DNA of 25,437 nt from Scatosoma sp045128055 (GCA_045128055.1 JBGVRC010000089.1:1-25437); one strand, 5' to 3'. Counted from the first letter of the stretch, positions 16,933-24,364 are shown. Made by a program: numbers and translations. The notes: generated by a model from the letters alone, not told the origin.

Positions 16933-19900
16933 GTGACTTTTACCGACCCTGAAAACACGACGGTATGTTTTAATAATTTGATTACGGATATGACCGACCC
17001 CGAAGTGCTGGCGTTGAAAAACCGCGGCGTTACGGTGTATACGGAATGCTTGGAAGACAAACCTGCGCCCCAAACGCATAGCTGCGTGTATACGCAAGGG
17101 GTAGACCCCTATCCTTTGACGCAGGAAAGCTTTGACGCTATCGTTGCGGGTATGCAGGAAGAGCCTGCGTCTGCAAGCAGCGAAGACCCTTTGCAAAACT
17201 TCCTTTACGTGTTCTTGACCGAAGATATTTTCTATGACGGAGCATTAACCGTGCCCGAAGGTATGTATTTGGGGGTTTGTCAAAACGGCTTTACCTTCAA
17301 CGTTCCCGAAACGCAGGGCGTATACGTATTCGATTGCGACCCGCACGTATGTATATATGCGGACTTACAAAGCGTTGTTCCCGTATGGCAAGCGGGGCTG
17401 GATATTTATTCTGCATACGCGACGGCGGCAGGCGAAGACTTCGTATTGCCCGATGGAGCTTACGCGATGATGGAAGATATTGATTTTACGGCTTTTTCGA
17501 ATCTTTTGTCGGCTACGGGCGAATACCTGTTTTGCCAAAACGGGCATATAGCAACGGGGTTGGTTGTTCCCGAAGAAAACGAAAACTGCTACGTATGCGA
17601 CTGTACGCAATCGGTTGAAGAAATTGGCATGTACGCGCACGAATGTACGGAAATAAACAATCACATTACTCCCTATTTAATCACCGAAGGATTGTTGGCG
17701 GAGATTATAGACGGCGAAGGTAGGTTGAGCTTGCCCGAAGGCGCATCGGAAATCGCGCTTGCGATGCCGATGGATTTTGAATTAGACGGAACGCTGATTA
17801 TTCCTACGGGCGTAACGATGTATTTTTGCTTAAACGGCTTTACGCTTTTCGGTTCGAAAGCTCTTGCGCAAAATTCGGATTCTCCGTATATGTTCAAGGT
17901 GGAATACGGCGCGAAGCTGTACGTTTGCGATTGTTCAAAAGAAAAGACGGGCGCTTTGGTTGCTACGACCGTTGAAATGATGACAAACAAAGAAGAAGGC
18001 GAAGCTTCCGTTCAGCAATTTTCAACTCCTGTGTACAATTTGGGCGTAACGGAGCTGGACGGCGTAACGTTGCAGGGGTCTACGGGTTGTTACAACGCAG
18101 GGCGCTTGATTGTGAAGGACAGCACTATTGACGGCATCTATATGGGCATTATGATGAACGAAGCAGACGCCTATACCGATCCTTTGCACAGCGTAAAGCC
18201 CAGTCTGGATATGGAAGGAAGTACGGTCAGCGCGGTATTAGCGGGTATTTTGAAGCTGGGCGGCGACGCGGTTTTGGAAGATACCACAATCAACGCGACG
18301 GCGTTTGCGATTATGTCCGATTTGGATATGCTTGGAATCAATGCGAGCGAATATAACGGGGCTTTGGTTTTGGACGACGTAACCGTCAATTTGACGACCG
18401 TTATTCCCGAAGGCGACGCGTTGGCTTTGATGTTGCTCCAAGGGCTGGGTATGGTTTCCGCCATTACAGCGGACACGAACATTTCCATTGAAGGGGATTT
18501 GTCCGTGAACGTTGACGAATGGTTATTAGAGCCTTATATCGATGAAGACAACGGCGAATTGATGTCCATAACCGTCGCGGAATTTGTGGTCGGTGCAAAC
18601 ACCTATTTTGATATCGCCGACGACGTTGAGCTTTCGGACGAATACCGCGTATATATTGCGGAAGAATTTAAAGAAGATTTGGTGTTGTCCAACAAGGATT
18701 TGAGCGAGAATTTCATTTTGATGGAAGGCTTGGTCGCTATGATCAACCAAGACAACGAATACGTGGTATTAGCGCCTAACGCTTGCGGTTTTGCAAACAA
18801 TGCCATAGTACAAGACGTTGCCGTTGGCTTTGACGGGTACGTAACGTTGAATTTCTATTGTGAATTTGACGGTATAGCCAACGAAGAATCTTTCTTGAAG
18901 AACGAGAATTCGAGAGTGGTATTTAACGTTGCGGGCGAAAAGGTGAACGTGCATCCCAGCGAAATGGAAGATTTGGGCGATCATTTGTATTCGTACAGCA
19001 TAGGTTTCTACGCGAAGGATTATCAAGAACAGATTTACGTACAGTTTACCAACGGTACGTATACCTGGACGGGCGTTATGGCGATTTCCGTGGCGGATTT
19101 CTTGGAAATGTCTTTGGTTTATTTTGAAGCGATGTTGGCAAACGTGGAAGCGACGCTTGAAGACGCTGGGGCGACCGAAGAAGCGATAGCGGAAGCGGAG
19201 CAAACCAAAATAGAACTCGTTGCCTATAAAAACGCGATTTTGGCTATGCTGAACTATTGCGGCGTATCTGCGGAATATTTCTATGAACGCGGCTATGAAT
19301 TGTTGGACGAAGTGTTCGCGCACAGAGAAGTGCAAACGGTCGTAGGCGGGTCTTCGGAAGAAAATTCGGAAGAAACGGGCGAAGAAGAAAATACGGAAGA
19401 GCCTACGGAGCAAATCGTGTGGGTGGAAACGAGCGTTGTGGACGCGATGAACGCCGTTACGGCAGAAACCTTAAAGGGGTATGCGCCCAGCGTGAAGGAA
19501 GGCTCTGTCATTCCCGAAAACGTACAGTTTATCGGGGCGAGCTTGATTTTAAATTCGGGTACGTTTATCCGCTTCTATTTCACGGCGACGGAAGAAGTTT
19601 TGCAGGGCTTGACGGTGACCATTGGCGGCGTGGAAATTGCGCCTACTTTGTACAACGCGAGCAGCAATATTTATTACGTGCAGGTTGAAAATCTTTCCGC
19701 TTTGCAATTAAAAACGATGTACGAAATGACGATTACGGACGGAGAAAGCGAATATACCGTTTCTTACGGCGTATTTAGTTATATGTACGGCGTTTTGAAT
19801 AATCCGCAGGCGAGCGAAAAGCTTGTCAACGTAGCCAAAGCTACGTGGTTATACGCTGACGAAGCGGAAAAAGCGGTGCAAATCCTGTCAGGATTGAGTT

Positions 19901-19941
19901 CGAGCGATGACGGGGAGGTAGAAGGCGATGGTGAAGCGTAA
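16933..19941 (+). CDS. Main body of the secreted Cys-rich/beta-helix protein, separated from its signal peptide by one stop codon
   Basis: This is the same frame as 16327-16917; the first possible start after the stop is GTG 16933, without a convincing ribosome binding site, so independent translation is doubtful and the open frame really begins at 16918. Three modules of the form C.NGF/H ... YVCDC are visible (about 17263-17350, 17515-17610, 17815-17960), a pattern common in Firmicute surface proteins, followed by a parallel beta-helix-like stretch (about 18040-18330: LDGVTLQGST, LIVKDSTIDG, LEDTTINA). The C-terminal third has the 'Y..AILAMLNYCGVSAEYF' and 'LVNVAKATWLYADEAEKAV' segments found in related clostridial secreted proteins, with an acidic low-complexity linker (about 19351-19410) between them. 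No LPXTG or transmembrane anchor is seen. Without the upstream signal peptide it could not be exported. The function is unknown; an adhesin or wall-associated role is inferred. Confidence 0.68.
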   Translation: MTFTDPENTTVCFNNLITDMTDPEVLALKNRGVTVYTECLEDKPAPQTHSCVYTQGVDPYPLTQESFDAIVAGMQEEPASASSEDPLQNFLYVFLTEDIFYDGALTVPEGMYLGVCQNGFTFNVPETQGVYVFDCDPHVCIYADLQSVVPVWQAGLDIYSAYATAAGEDFVLPDGAYAMMEDIDFTAFSNLLSATGEYLFCQNGHIATGLVVPEENENCYVCDCTQSVEEIGMYAHECTEINNHITPYLITEGLLAEIIDGEGRLSLPEGASEIALAMPMDFELDGTLIIPTGVTMYFCLNGFTLFGSKALAQNSDSPYMFKVEYGAKLYVCDCSKEKTGALVATTVEMMTNKEEGEASVQQFSTPVYNLGVTELDGVTLQGSTGCYNAGRLIVKDSTIDGIYMGIMMNEADAYTDPLHSVKPSLDMEGSTVSAVLAGILKLGGDAVLEDTTINATAFAIMSDLDMLGINASEYNGALVLDDVTVNLTTVIPEGDALALMLLQGLGMVSAITADTNISIEGDLSVNVDEWLLEPYIDEDNGELMSITVAEFVVGANTYFDIADDVELSDEYRVYIAEEFKEDLVLSNKDLSENFILMEGLVAMINQDNEYVVLAPNACGFANNAIVQDVAVGFDGYVTLNFYCEFDGIANEESFLKNENSRVVFNVAGEKVNVHPSEMEDLGDHLYSYSIGFYAKDYQEQIYVQFTNGTYTWTGVMAISVADFLEMSLVYFEAMLANVEATLEDAGATEEAIAEAEQTKIELVAYKNAILAMLNYCGVSAEYFYERGYELLDEVFAHREVQTVVGGSSEENSEETGEEENTEEPTEQIVWVETSVVDAMNAVTAETLKGYAPSVKEGSVIPENVQFIGASLILNSGTFIRFYFTATEEVLQGLTVTIGGVEIAPTLYNASSNIYYVQVENLSALQLKTMYEMTITDGESEYTVSYGVFSYMYGVLNNPQASEKLVNVAKATWLYADEAEKAVQILSGLSSSDDGEVEGDGEA

Positions 19942-20056
19942 AGGGTATGAAGCCCCGGAAATGGTTTTGGTTGTCTTTACGGACGAAGTCGTACGCACGT
20001 CGTCTATTCCCGGCACGGGAGAAGGGGAGCTGCCCGTACAGCCTTTCTTCTTCTAA
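19928..20056 (+). CDS. Small 42-residue peptide of the 'YEAPE...TSS' type
   Basis: An ATG at 19928 preceded by GGGGAGGT (19911-19918) opens a 42-codon frame overlapping the last 14 bases of the large secreted protein gene in another frame. The peptide has a basic start (MVKRKGYEAPEMVLVVF), an acidic/polar middle (TDEVVRTSS) and a Gly/Pro-rich, aromatic end (PGTGEGELPVQPFFF). Short proteins of the form K.YE.P.....V.F...D.(V/I).TS..G are frequent in Clostridia; to my knowledge they have no assigned function. The good site, the overlap and a terminator right behind support a real, translationally coupled gene. It has no signal peptide of the usual kind. A peptide precursor or an accessory to surface proteins are possible roles; neither is shown. 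Confidence 0.66.
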   Translation: MVKRKGYEAPEMVLVVFTDEVVRTSSIPGTGEGELPVQPFFF

Positions 20057-20081
20057 ACAGTTTGAAATAGTATGATAAAGC

Positions 20082-20119
20082 ATACCCCCGACAAAGCGTT
20101 TTCGCTTTGTCGGGGGTAT
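20082..20119 (+). terminator. Rho-independent terminator of the surface-protein locus
   Basis: A perfect 17-bp stem (ATACCCCCGACAAAGCG with its complement) with a TTTT loop starts 26 bases after the small peptide gene. The following T tract is weak (TTGTAT), but the stem is very stable and precedes a new promoter. Confidence 0.85.
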
Positions 20120-20173
20120 TTGTATGCGACTTCTTTTTTTATGTTTGCCAAGGGTGGAATTTTTGGAAAAGTA

Positions 20174-20202
20174 TTGACGGTTGGCAGGAAAAGGTGTATA
20201 AT
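20174..20202 (+). promoter_or_regulatory. Sigma-A promoter of the branching enzyme gene
   Basis: TTGACG (20174-20179), 17 bases and TATAAT (20197-20202) lie 60 bases upstream of the ATG at 20263, after the terminator of the previous unit, so the enzyme gene is its own transcription unit. Confidence 0.87.
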
Positions 20203-20262
20203 GTATAAAAATGGATATACTGATGGTAGCGAAATAGAAATCCACTATATAGGAGAAACAAG

Positions 20263-22251
20263 ATGTATCGTATTTTTGAATACAATCCGCAATTACAAGG
20301 GTATTATTCGGACATAGAGCTTCGTATGCGTTTGTATCAGCAAACGAAAGACCGCTTATTGTCGGGTAAAAAGACGTTGAATACGTTTGCGAACGGGCAT
20401 CATTATTTTGGATTTCATCATATTGACGGCGGTTGGGTGTACCGTGAGTGGGCTCCGAATGCTCATCAATTATATTTGACGGGGGAATTTAACGACTGGC
20501 GTTGGCTGGATTATCCTATGACCAAGTTGGAAAACGGAGTTTGGGAATTATACCTTGACGGCGACGGCGCTTTGTGGGACGGTTGTAAGGTAAAGACCAT
20601 CGTGGACGCGAACGGAACGCGGACGGAGCATATTCCGCTTTACGCAAAAAGAGTCGTACAAGACAAAACGACCTTGATGTTTTGTTGCGAAGTGGTAGAC
20701 GATAAAAAGGCGTTTAAATGGACGGATAAGCGGTTTAAAGGGGAAGAAACGCTGTATATTTACGAAGCGCACGTCGGTATGGCGCAGGAAGAAGGAAAGG
20801 TGAGTACCTATCGCGAGTTTGCCGATATTACGCTGCCCTACGTCAAGGAAAGCGGGTATAACGCCGTACAGCTTATGGCGATTATGGAACACCCGTATTA
20901 CGGCAGCTTTGGGTATCAGGTTTCCAACTTTTTTGCGGCTTCGTCTTGGTTTGGAAAGCCCGAAGATTTGAAATATTTGGTCAACAAGGCGCATAAGCTC
21001 GGTATCCGTGTATTGTTGGACGTGGTACATTCCCACGCGGTTAAAAACACCGCCGAAGGTATCAATATGTTCGACGGTACGACGTGGCAATTTTTCCACG
21101 ACGGAGCCAAGGGCGAGCATCCTGCTTGGGGTACGAAATGCTTTCATTACGGCAAGGACGAAGTTATCCATTTCTTGCTTTCCAACTTGAAATTTTGGAT
21201 GGAAGAGTATCATTTTGACGGGTTCCGTTTTGACGGCGTTACGTCTATGCTTTATCACGACCACGGGCTTGGCACGGCGTTTGACTGCAACGATAAGTAT
21301 TTTTCCGTCAATACGAACGTGGAAGCGATTACCTATTTACAGCTTGCCAACGAGCTGATTCGTCAAGTGAACCCCAAAGCCATTACGATTGCGGAAGATA
21401 TGTCGGGTATGCCGGGTATGTGCTTGCCTATTCAAGACGGGGGAATCGGCTTTGATTACCGCCTTGCTATGGGGCTTCCTGATATGTGGATTCGTACGCT
21501 CAAAGAGCAAAGCGACGAAGCTTGGAATATTGGCGCGATGTGGGGGGATATGTGTTTAAGACGCCCCGGGGAAAAGACGGTTGCGTACGTGGAAAGCCAC
21601 GACCAAGCGCTTGTGGGCGATAAAACGGTGATGTTCCGCTTGGCGGACGCCGCTATGTATACGGATATGAATAAGGATTGCCATAATCCTATCATCGACA
21701 GGGCGATTGCGTTGCATAAGATGATTCGGCTTTTCACCCTTGCGGGCGGCGGCGAAGGGTATCTCAATTTTATGGGTAACGAATTTGGGCATCCGGAATG
21801 GATAGATTTCCCCAGAGAAGGGAACGGTTGGAGCTTCCATTACTGCCGTAGGCAATGGAGCTTGGTCAACAACGAGTTTTTGAAGTATGGTTGGCTTGCC
21901 GATTTTGATAAGGATATGGTCAAGGTGACCAAAGTGTATCGAATTTTTGAGCAAAAAATGCCCGATTTGTTGCTTTTGAAAAATCCCGAACAGACGATTG
22001 TGTTTTACCGCCACGGCTTGATTTTTGCCTTTAATTTCAGTCCGAATCAGTCCTTGACAAACGTGCTTGTGCCTATTTTTGACGAGCAGGATTACGAGAT
22101 TGCGCTTTGTTCGGATGATTTTTGTTACGGGGGCAACGGGCTTGTGCATCACATCACCTATCCGCATAAGAAGTTTGACGGGCAAAACTATATAGAGATA
22201 TATATTCCTGCCCGCACGGCGATTGTGTTGAAGCCGATTGTAAAGAAATAA
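20263..22251 (+). CDS. glgB: 1,4-alpha-glucan branching enzyme, eukaryotic-like type (GH13)
   Basis: This 662-aa protein makes alpha-1,6 branches in glycogen by transferring alpha-1,4 chains. It has an N-terminal region, a CBM48 domain (about residues 55-140: REWAPNAHQLYLTGEFNDW), and a GH13 barrel with DVVHSHAVKN, GFRFDGVTSMLYHDHG (nucleophile D324), ITIAEDMSGMP (acid/base E378) and YVESHDQAL (D447), then a C-terminal beta domain. The short spacing between motifs, 'FRFDGVTSMLYHDHG' and 'NFMGNEFGHPEWIDFPREGN' are those of the GH13 subfamily 8 (plant/animal GBE-like) group, unlike the common bacterial GlgB of subfamily 9. The AGGAGA site is at 20251. No other glycogen gene (glgA, glgC, glgP) is adjacent. 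Cytoplasmic. Confidence 0.93.
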   Translation: MYRIFEYNPQLQGYYSDIELRMRLYQQTKDRLLSGKKTLNTFANGHHYFGFHHIDGGWVYREWAPNAHQLYLTGEFNDWRWLDYPMTKLENGVWELYLDGDGALWDGCKVKTIVDANGTRTEHIPLYAKRVVQDKTTLMFCCEVVDDKKAFKWTDKRFKGEETLYIYEAHVGMAQEEGKVSTYREFADITLPYVKESGYNAVQLMAIMEHPYYGSFGYQVSNFFAASSWFGKPEDLKYLVNKAHKLGIRVLLDVVHSHAVKNTAEGINMFDGTTWQFFHDGAKGEHPAWGTKCFHYGKDEVIHFLLSNLKFWMEEYHFDGFRFDGVTSMLYHDHGLGTAFDCNDKYFSVNTNVEAITYLQLANELIRQVNPKAITIAEDMSGMPGMCLPIQDGGIGFDYRLAMGLPDMWIRTLKEQSDEAWNIGAMWGDMCLRRPGEKTVAYVESHDQALVGDKTVMFRLADAAMYTDMNKDCHNPIIDRAIALHKMIRLFTLAGGGEGYLNFMGNEFGHPEWIDFPREGNGWSFHYCRRQWSLVNNEFLKYGWLADFDKDMVKVTKVYRIFEQKMPDLLLLKNPEQTIVFYRHGLIFAFNFSPNQSLTNVLVPIFDEQDYEIALCSDDFCYGGNGLVHHITYPHKKFDGQNYIEIYIPARTAIVLKPIVKK

Positions 22252-22256
22252 AAAGC

Positions 22257-22284
22257 AAGAGCTGTTTTTATCAAAACAGCTCTT
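22257..22284 (+). terminator. Rho-independent terminator of the branching enzyme gene
   Basis: A perfect 12-bp stem (AAGAGCTGTTTT / AAAACAGCTCTT, loop TATC), five bases after the stop codon, is followed by ATATTTT. Confidence 0.88.
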
Positions 22285-22309
22285 ATATTTTGAAAGTAGA
22301 TGACGGGTA

Positions 22310-22370
22310 TCAATACAAAACCCCTAATCCAAAAAGATTAGGGGTTTTGTGGTGCTCGTGGCCGGACTTG
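22310..22370. repeat. 61-bp direct repeat, copy 1 (terminator plus last bases of a tRNA gene)
   Basis: This copy is identical to 22512-22572. It consists of a CAAAACCCCTAATC / GATTAGGGGTTTTG hairpin (22316-22349) followed by 21 bases that, on the minus strand, read as the CCA-terminated 3' end and half T-arm of a tRNA. Sequence identity is lost after 22370, where the 141-bp structured segment begins. Confidence 0.92.
22316..22349 (-). terminator. Terminator hairpin in repeat copy 1
   Basis: A perfect 14-bp stem with loop CAAAAA, with A-rich and T-rich flanks of the stem. In copy 2 the same hairpin follows the 3' end of a minus-strand tRNA, so the minus strand is its natural direction, though it may also back up the glgB terminator. 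Confidence 0.7.
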
Positions 22371-22499
22371 CGCCTTTAGCGGCGCGCCCCGCTCCGACGT
22401 TATCAACGTCGTCCTTTGCCGACGGGCTGTTTTATGTTGGGGTTGCATAAGGCAAAGCGTTTTGCTCTCGCAAAACGGCTCCCACCCTCAAGTCCGTCC
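22360..22499. repeat. Structured segment with imperfect 11-bp terminal inverted repeats
   Basis: The ends GGCCGGACTTG (22360-22370) and CAAGTCCGTCC (22489-22499) are inverted with one mismatch. Inside are perfect hairpins GACGTT-ATC-AACGTC (22396-22410) and CGTTTTGC-TCTC-GCAAAACG (22458-22477). No open reading frame is convincing. It could be a miniature palindromic element or a recombination remnant between the two repeat copies; neither is proved. Confidence 0.55.
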
Positions 22500-22511
22500 A
22501 AATTACGGAAG

Positions 22512-22572
22512 TCAATACAAAACCCCTAATCCAAAAAGATTAGGGGTTTTGTGGTGCTCGTGGCCGGACTTG
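22512..22572. repeat. 61-bp direct repeat, copy 2
   Basis: This copy is identical to 22310-22370, offset by 202 bases. Unlike copy 1, it continues seamlessly into the rest of the tRNA 3' half (22573-22606), so copy 2 is likely the original arrangement. Confidence 0.92.
22518..22551 (-). terminator. Terminator hairpin directly after the tRNA-Leu 3' end
   Basis: The same 14-bp stem as at 22316-22349. On the minus strand it begins one base after the CCA end of the tRNA remnant, the expected place for its terminator. Confidence 0.75.
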
Positions 22573-22606
22573 AACCGGCACGGTATCTCTACCGAGGGAT
22601 TTTAAG
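22552..22606 (-). pseudogene. 3' half of tRNA-Leu(UAA): attachment-site remnant
   Basis: Read on the minus strand this gives, in order: a 7-base anticodon loop CTTAAAA containing anticodon TAA, the 3' strand of the anticodon stem TCCCT, a long variable arm CGGTA-GAGA-TACCG typical of class II tRNAs, a T-arm GCCGG-TTCAAGT-CCGGC, and an acceptor strand CACGAGC-A-CCA. The 5' half (acceptor, D-arm, 5' anticodon stem) is absent: bases beyond 22606 do not pair with TCCCT. A break exactly at the anticodon loop is characteristic of tyrosine-integrase attachment sites, where the element restores the intact tRNA at its far end. By orientation the element should lie to the right. No integrase gene is visible in this window. 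Confidence 0.82.
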
Positions 22607-23451
22607 GTATTTGCGGGTTGATTTTTAAGAGAATTTTACAAAAGAAGAAAAGTGCAAAAACGGGGCAATTTTGCACGAAAAAGCATCAAAAATGCCCCAA
22701 AACAAGCGATTTTTACAAAAAATAATCCATGCTCCGATTTCCTTAAAAAATAGCCAGGTTCCCAGAAGTTCCCAAATTTTGAACAAAGAAACTAAACGAA
22801 ATTCGCCCTTTTTTGACCGTTGCAAGAGATGAATTTTTAATGCTAAGACCTGCTTACAAGGGGTAAGTCCGCATATATGGTGGTAGGTGGTACTGTTCAC
22901 CATGGCACGTCAAGAACTTACTCATTAGAAGAAATATTAACAGAGAAGAAAATATATAACACGCGCGCGAGTGCTTTCCACACGGCGACGTGTTTTTTCT
23001 TTTTTCTGAAAAATAACGCAGCGGTACAGTGCGGCGTATGAAATCGACGGACGAAGATTTTTCATTATCATGTGCTTATAAGGGAATAAGGTTAAAAGCG
23101 TTTTAAGGGCGAAAATTGGGCTGAAAAACGCGCGATAAATCACAAGGCGAAGACATACTCGAAGAGCGAATATGAGGCGGAAATTAAGCTGTTTTTGAGG
23201 GGAGTGATACGAAGATAAGGGGAAAAATCGGCATTCGATTTTCTTGCAGGAATAAGCGGTGGGGTCAAAATGCCCCTTTCCGCGATAAACATCTGCCGGC
23301 AACGCCGACAGTTAGCGGAGTTCAGCGATTTGGGGATAGGGGTCAAAATCGACGAAAAAATACGGCGGTGGGGTCAATAATCCGTATGCTCGCGGAGTTT
23401 CAAGGAAATTCTATGGGGTCAAAGTAAAAAAATGAAAAAGGAGGTGAGAAA
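22607..23451. other. Gene-poor region next to the attachment-site remnant
   Basis: I see no convincing gene here; the open frames present are short, have no ribosome binding site and match nothing I recognise. It holds overlapping inverted repeats GTGCAAAA / TTTTGCAC (22652-22659 / 22669-22676) and GGGGCA / TGCCCC (22662-22667 / 22693-22698), a tandem GTTCCCA pair 10 bases apart (22758-22774), a CTTAC-AAGGG-GTAAG hairpin near 22853, an imperfect terminator-like hairpin near 22961-22996 followed by a T-rich stretch, and four GGGGTCAA motifs (23261-23422). The appearance is that of a decayed end of a mobile element. Confidence 0.6.
23261..23422. repeat. Four GGGGTCAA repeats upstream of the ribbon-helix-helix-like gene
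   Basis: GGGGTCAA occurs in the same orientation at 23261, 23339, 23370 and 23415. Two copies share a longer form (GCGGTGGGGTCAA). Uneven spacing argues against iterons. Repeated TTGACCCC boxes (the complement) recall the multi-repeat ends of IS21-like elements, but no istA/istB is present; an operator for the neighbouring small protein is the alternative. Confidence 0.5.
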
Positions 23452-23859
23452 ATGGCAACGGAAAAGAAAAAATATGCGTTTTATACATCGCCGCAGCTAA
23501 TGGGAAAAATCGAGCAATTGTACAAGTCGGACGGCTGTACAAGCAAGACGGAATTCATTGAGCGAGCGGTGGAATTTTATTGCGGATATCTAACTGCGGA
23601 CAATTTTAAAGAGTATTTTCCTAACGTAATCGTCTCGACCATGAAGGGCACGCTGAATAGCTTGGAAGACAGAATGGCTAAGTTATTGTTTAAGTTCTCG
23701 GTAGAGCAAGCGATGATGATGCACGTGCTTGCATATACGTGCGAAATTGATGAAAATACGCTGAATAAGTTGCGCGGGTACTGTGTAATGGAATGTAAAC
23801 GTATCAACGGCGCAGTAACGTTTGATGATGCGGTTAGATTCCAAAAGAGTAGCGACTGA
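23452..23859 (+). CDS. Small ribbon-helix-helix-like protein (135 aa)
   Basis: An AAAGGAGGTGAG site directly precedes the ATG at 23452. The N-terminal 45 residues (KYAFYTSPQLMGKIEQLY, then SKTEFIERAVEFYCGYL) have the beta-strand/helix/helix pattern of CopG/Arc-type ribbon-helix-helix proteins: a short strand, a helix, a turn with S-K-T-E-F and a second amphipathic helix. The remaining about 90 residues form predicted helices with Met-rich and Cys-containing sequence and are not recognised. Such proteins often occur on integrative elements and plasmids as transcriptional regulators or mobilisation accessories. The gene follows the GGGGTCAA repeats, which may be its binding sites (inference), and is followed by a clear terminator. 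Confidence 0.78.
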   Translation: MATEKKKYAFYTSPQLMGKIEQLYKSDGCTSKTEFIERAVEFYCGYLTADNFKEYFPNVIVSTMKGTLNSLEDRMAKLLFKFSVEQAMMMHVLAYTCEIDENTLNKLRGYCVMECKRINGAVTFDDAVRFQKSSD

Positions 23860-24009
23860 TGAGGTGGTTCATTTTGTATTGGTATAGTAAACTCATAGGA
23901 ATGTGAAATAAAAGAAGAGAGTATACGGGTAAAACAATCATAAAGCCTACGGGATGTGTTCCGTAGGCTTTATGGTTAGATAAAAGTTGATTGGAATGAT
24001 GAGGTGGTT
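23857..24009. repeat. 13-bp direct repeats TGATGAGGTGGTT flanking a 140-bp interval
   Basis: Copies at 23857-23869 (overlapping the stop codon of the preceding gene) and 23997-24009 are identical and in the same orientation. The space between carries a terminator. This may be a partial duplication or the footprint of a small insertion; no further sign is visible. Confidence 0.55.
23940..23973 (+). terminator. Rho-independent terminator
   Basis: A perfect 13-bp stem (ATAAAGCCTACGG / CCGTAGGCTTTAT) with an 8-base loop, about 80 bases downstream of the ribbon-helix-helix-like gene. Confidence 0.87.
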
Positions 24010-24172
24010 ATTTTTTAATAGTAAGTAGATTTTTGCACAAATGGCTAACGCTGCCCTGCTGTAAATTGAAAGTGCCAATTTTGCACTGTTGGGGGAATGA
24101 AAATAGTTGTTTGACGGGGGCAGGTATGCGTTGAAGATAAAAATAATGTGGATTTTACATTTGAGGGTTTAA

Positions 24173-24364
24173 AGGCATAAAAAATCCGACAGAGTTAATT
24201 CTGCTGGACGGGCTTCCTATGTGGAGCGAAATCAACTAATGATTGATGCGAGCAATATTGTGGTTGTCCATTTAAATAAAGGAAAGCGTGGGGGTAAACC
24301 AAGCGGAACAATTCTTGCCTATGATTATGCAGTGAATAAAGATAGAAAAACGATTATTATATAA
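24173..24364 (+). pseudogene. Remnant of a SLOG/DUF1273 (YpsA-like) protein gene
   Basis: The frame from 24173 to the TAA at 24362-24364 has no suitable start and encodes only the C-terminal part of a nucleotide-binding-like protein: ASYVERNQLMIDASNIVVVHLN, then KRGG and AYDYAVNKDRKTIII. The order R-N-x-x-M-(I/V)-D-x-S, a hydrophobic strand, a G-G and an A-x-x-Y-A-helix followed by a final strand matches the end of SLOG-family (DUF1273) proteins, which are frequent passengers of plasmids and integrative elements. The N-terminal two thirds are missing, so this is a 5'-truncated pseudogene. It supports the view that this side of the tRNA remnant is a decayed mobile element. Confidence 0.68.

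Noticed and set aside
20072..20317. Short + strand frame between the small peptide gene and the branching enzyme
   Set aside because: It runs through the terminator hairpin and the sigma-A promoter and overlaps the start of glgB; no ribosome binding site.
22310..22606. CRISPR array considered because of the repeated segments
   Set aside because: Only two copies, 61 bases long, containing a terminator and a tRNA end, with one 141-base interval; no cas genes.
22625..22903. Minus-strand frame of 92 codons beside the tRNA remnant
   Set aside because: Aromatic-rich, AT-driven sequence with no ribosome binding site and no recognised motif; overlaps several palindromes.
22937..23346. Two overlapping minus-strand frames (121 and 68 codons)
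   Set aside because: No ribosome binding sites, mutually overlapping, compositionally unlike proteins; they also cover the GGGGTCAA repeat region.
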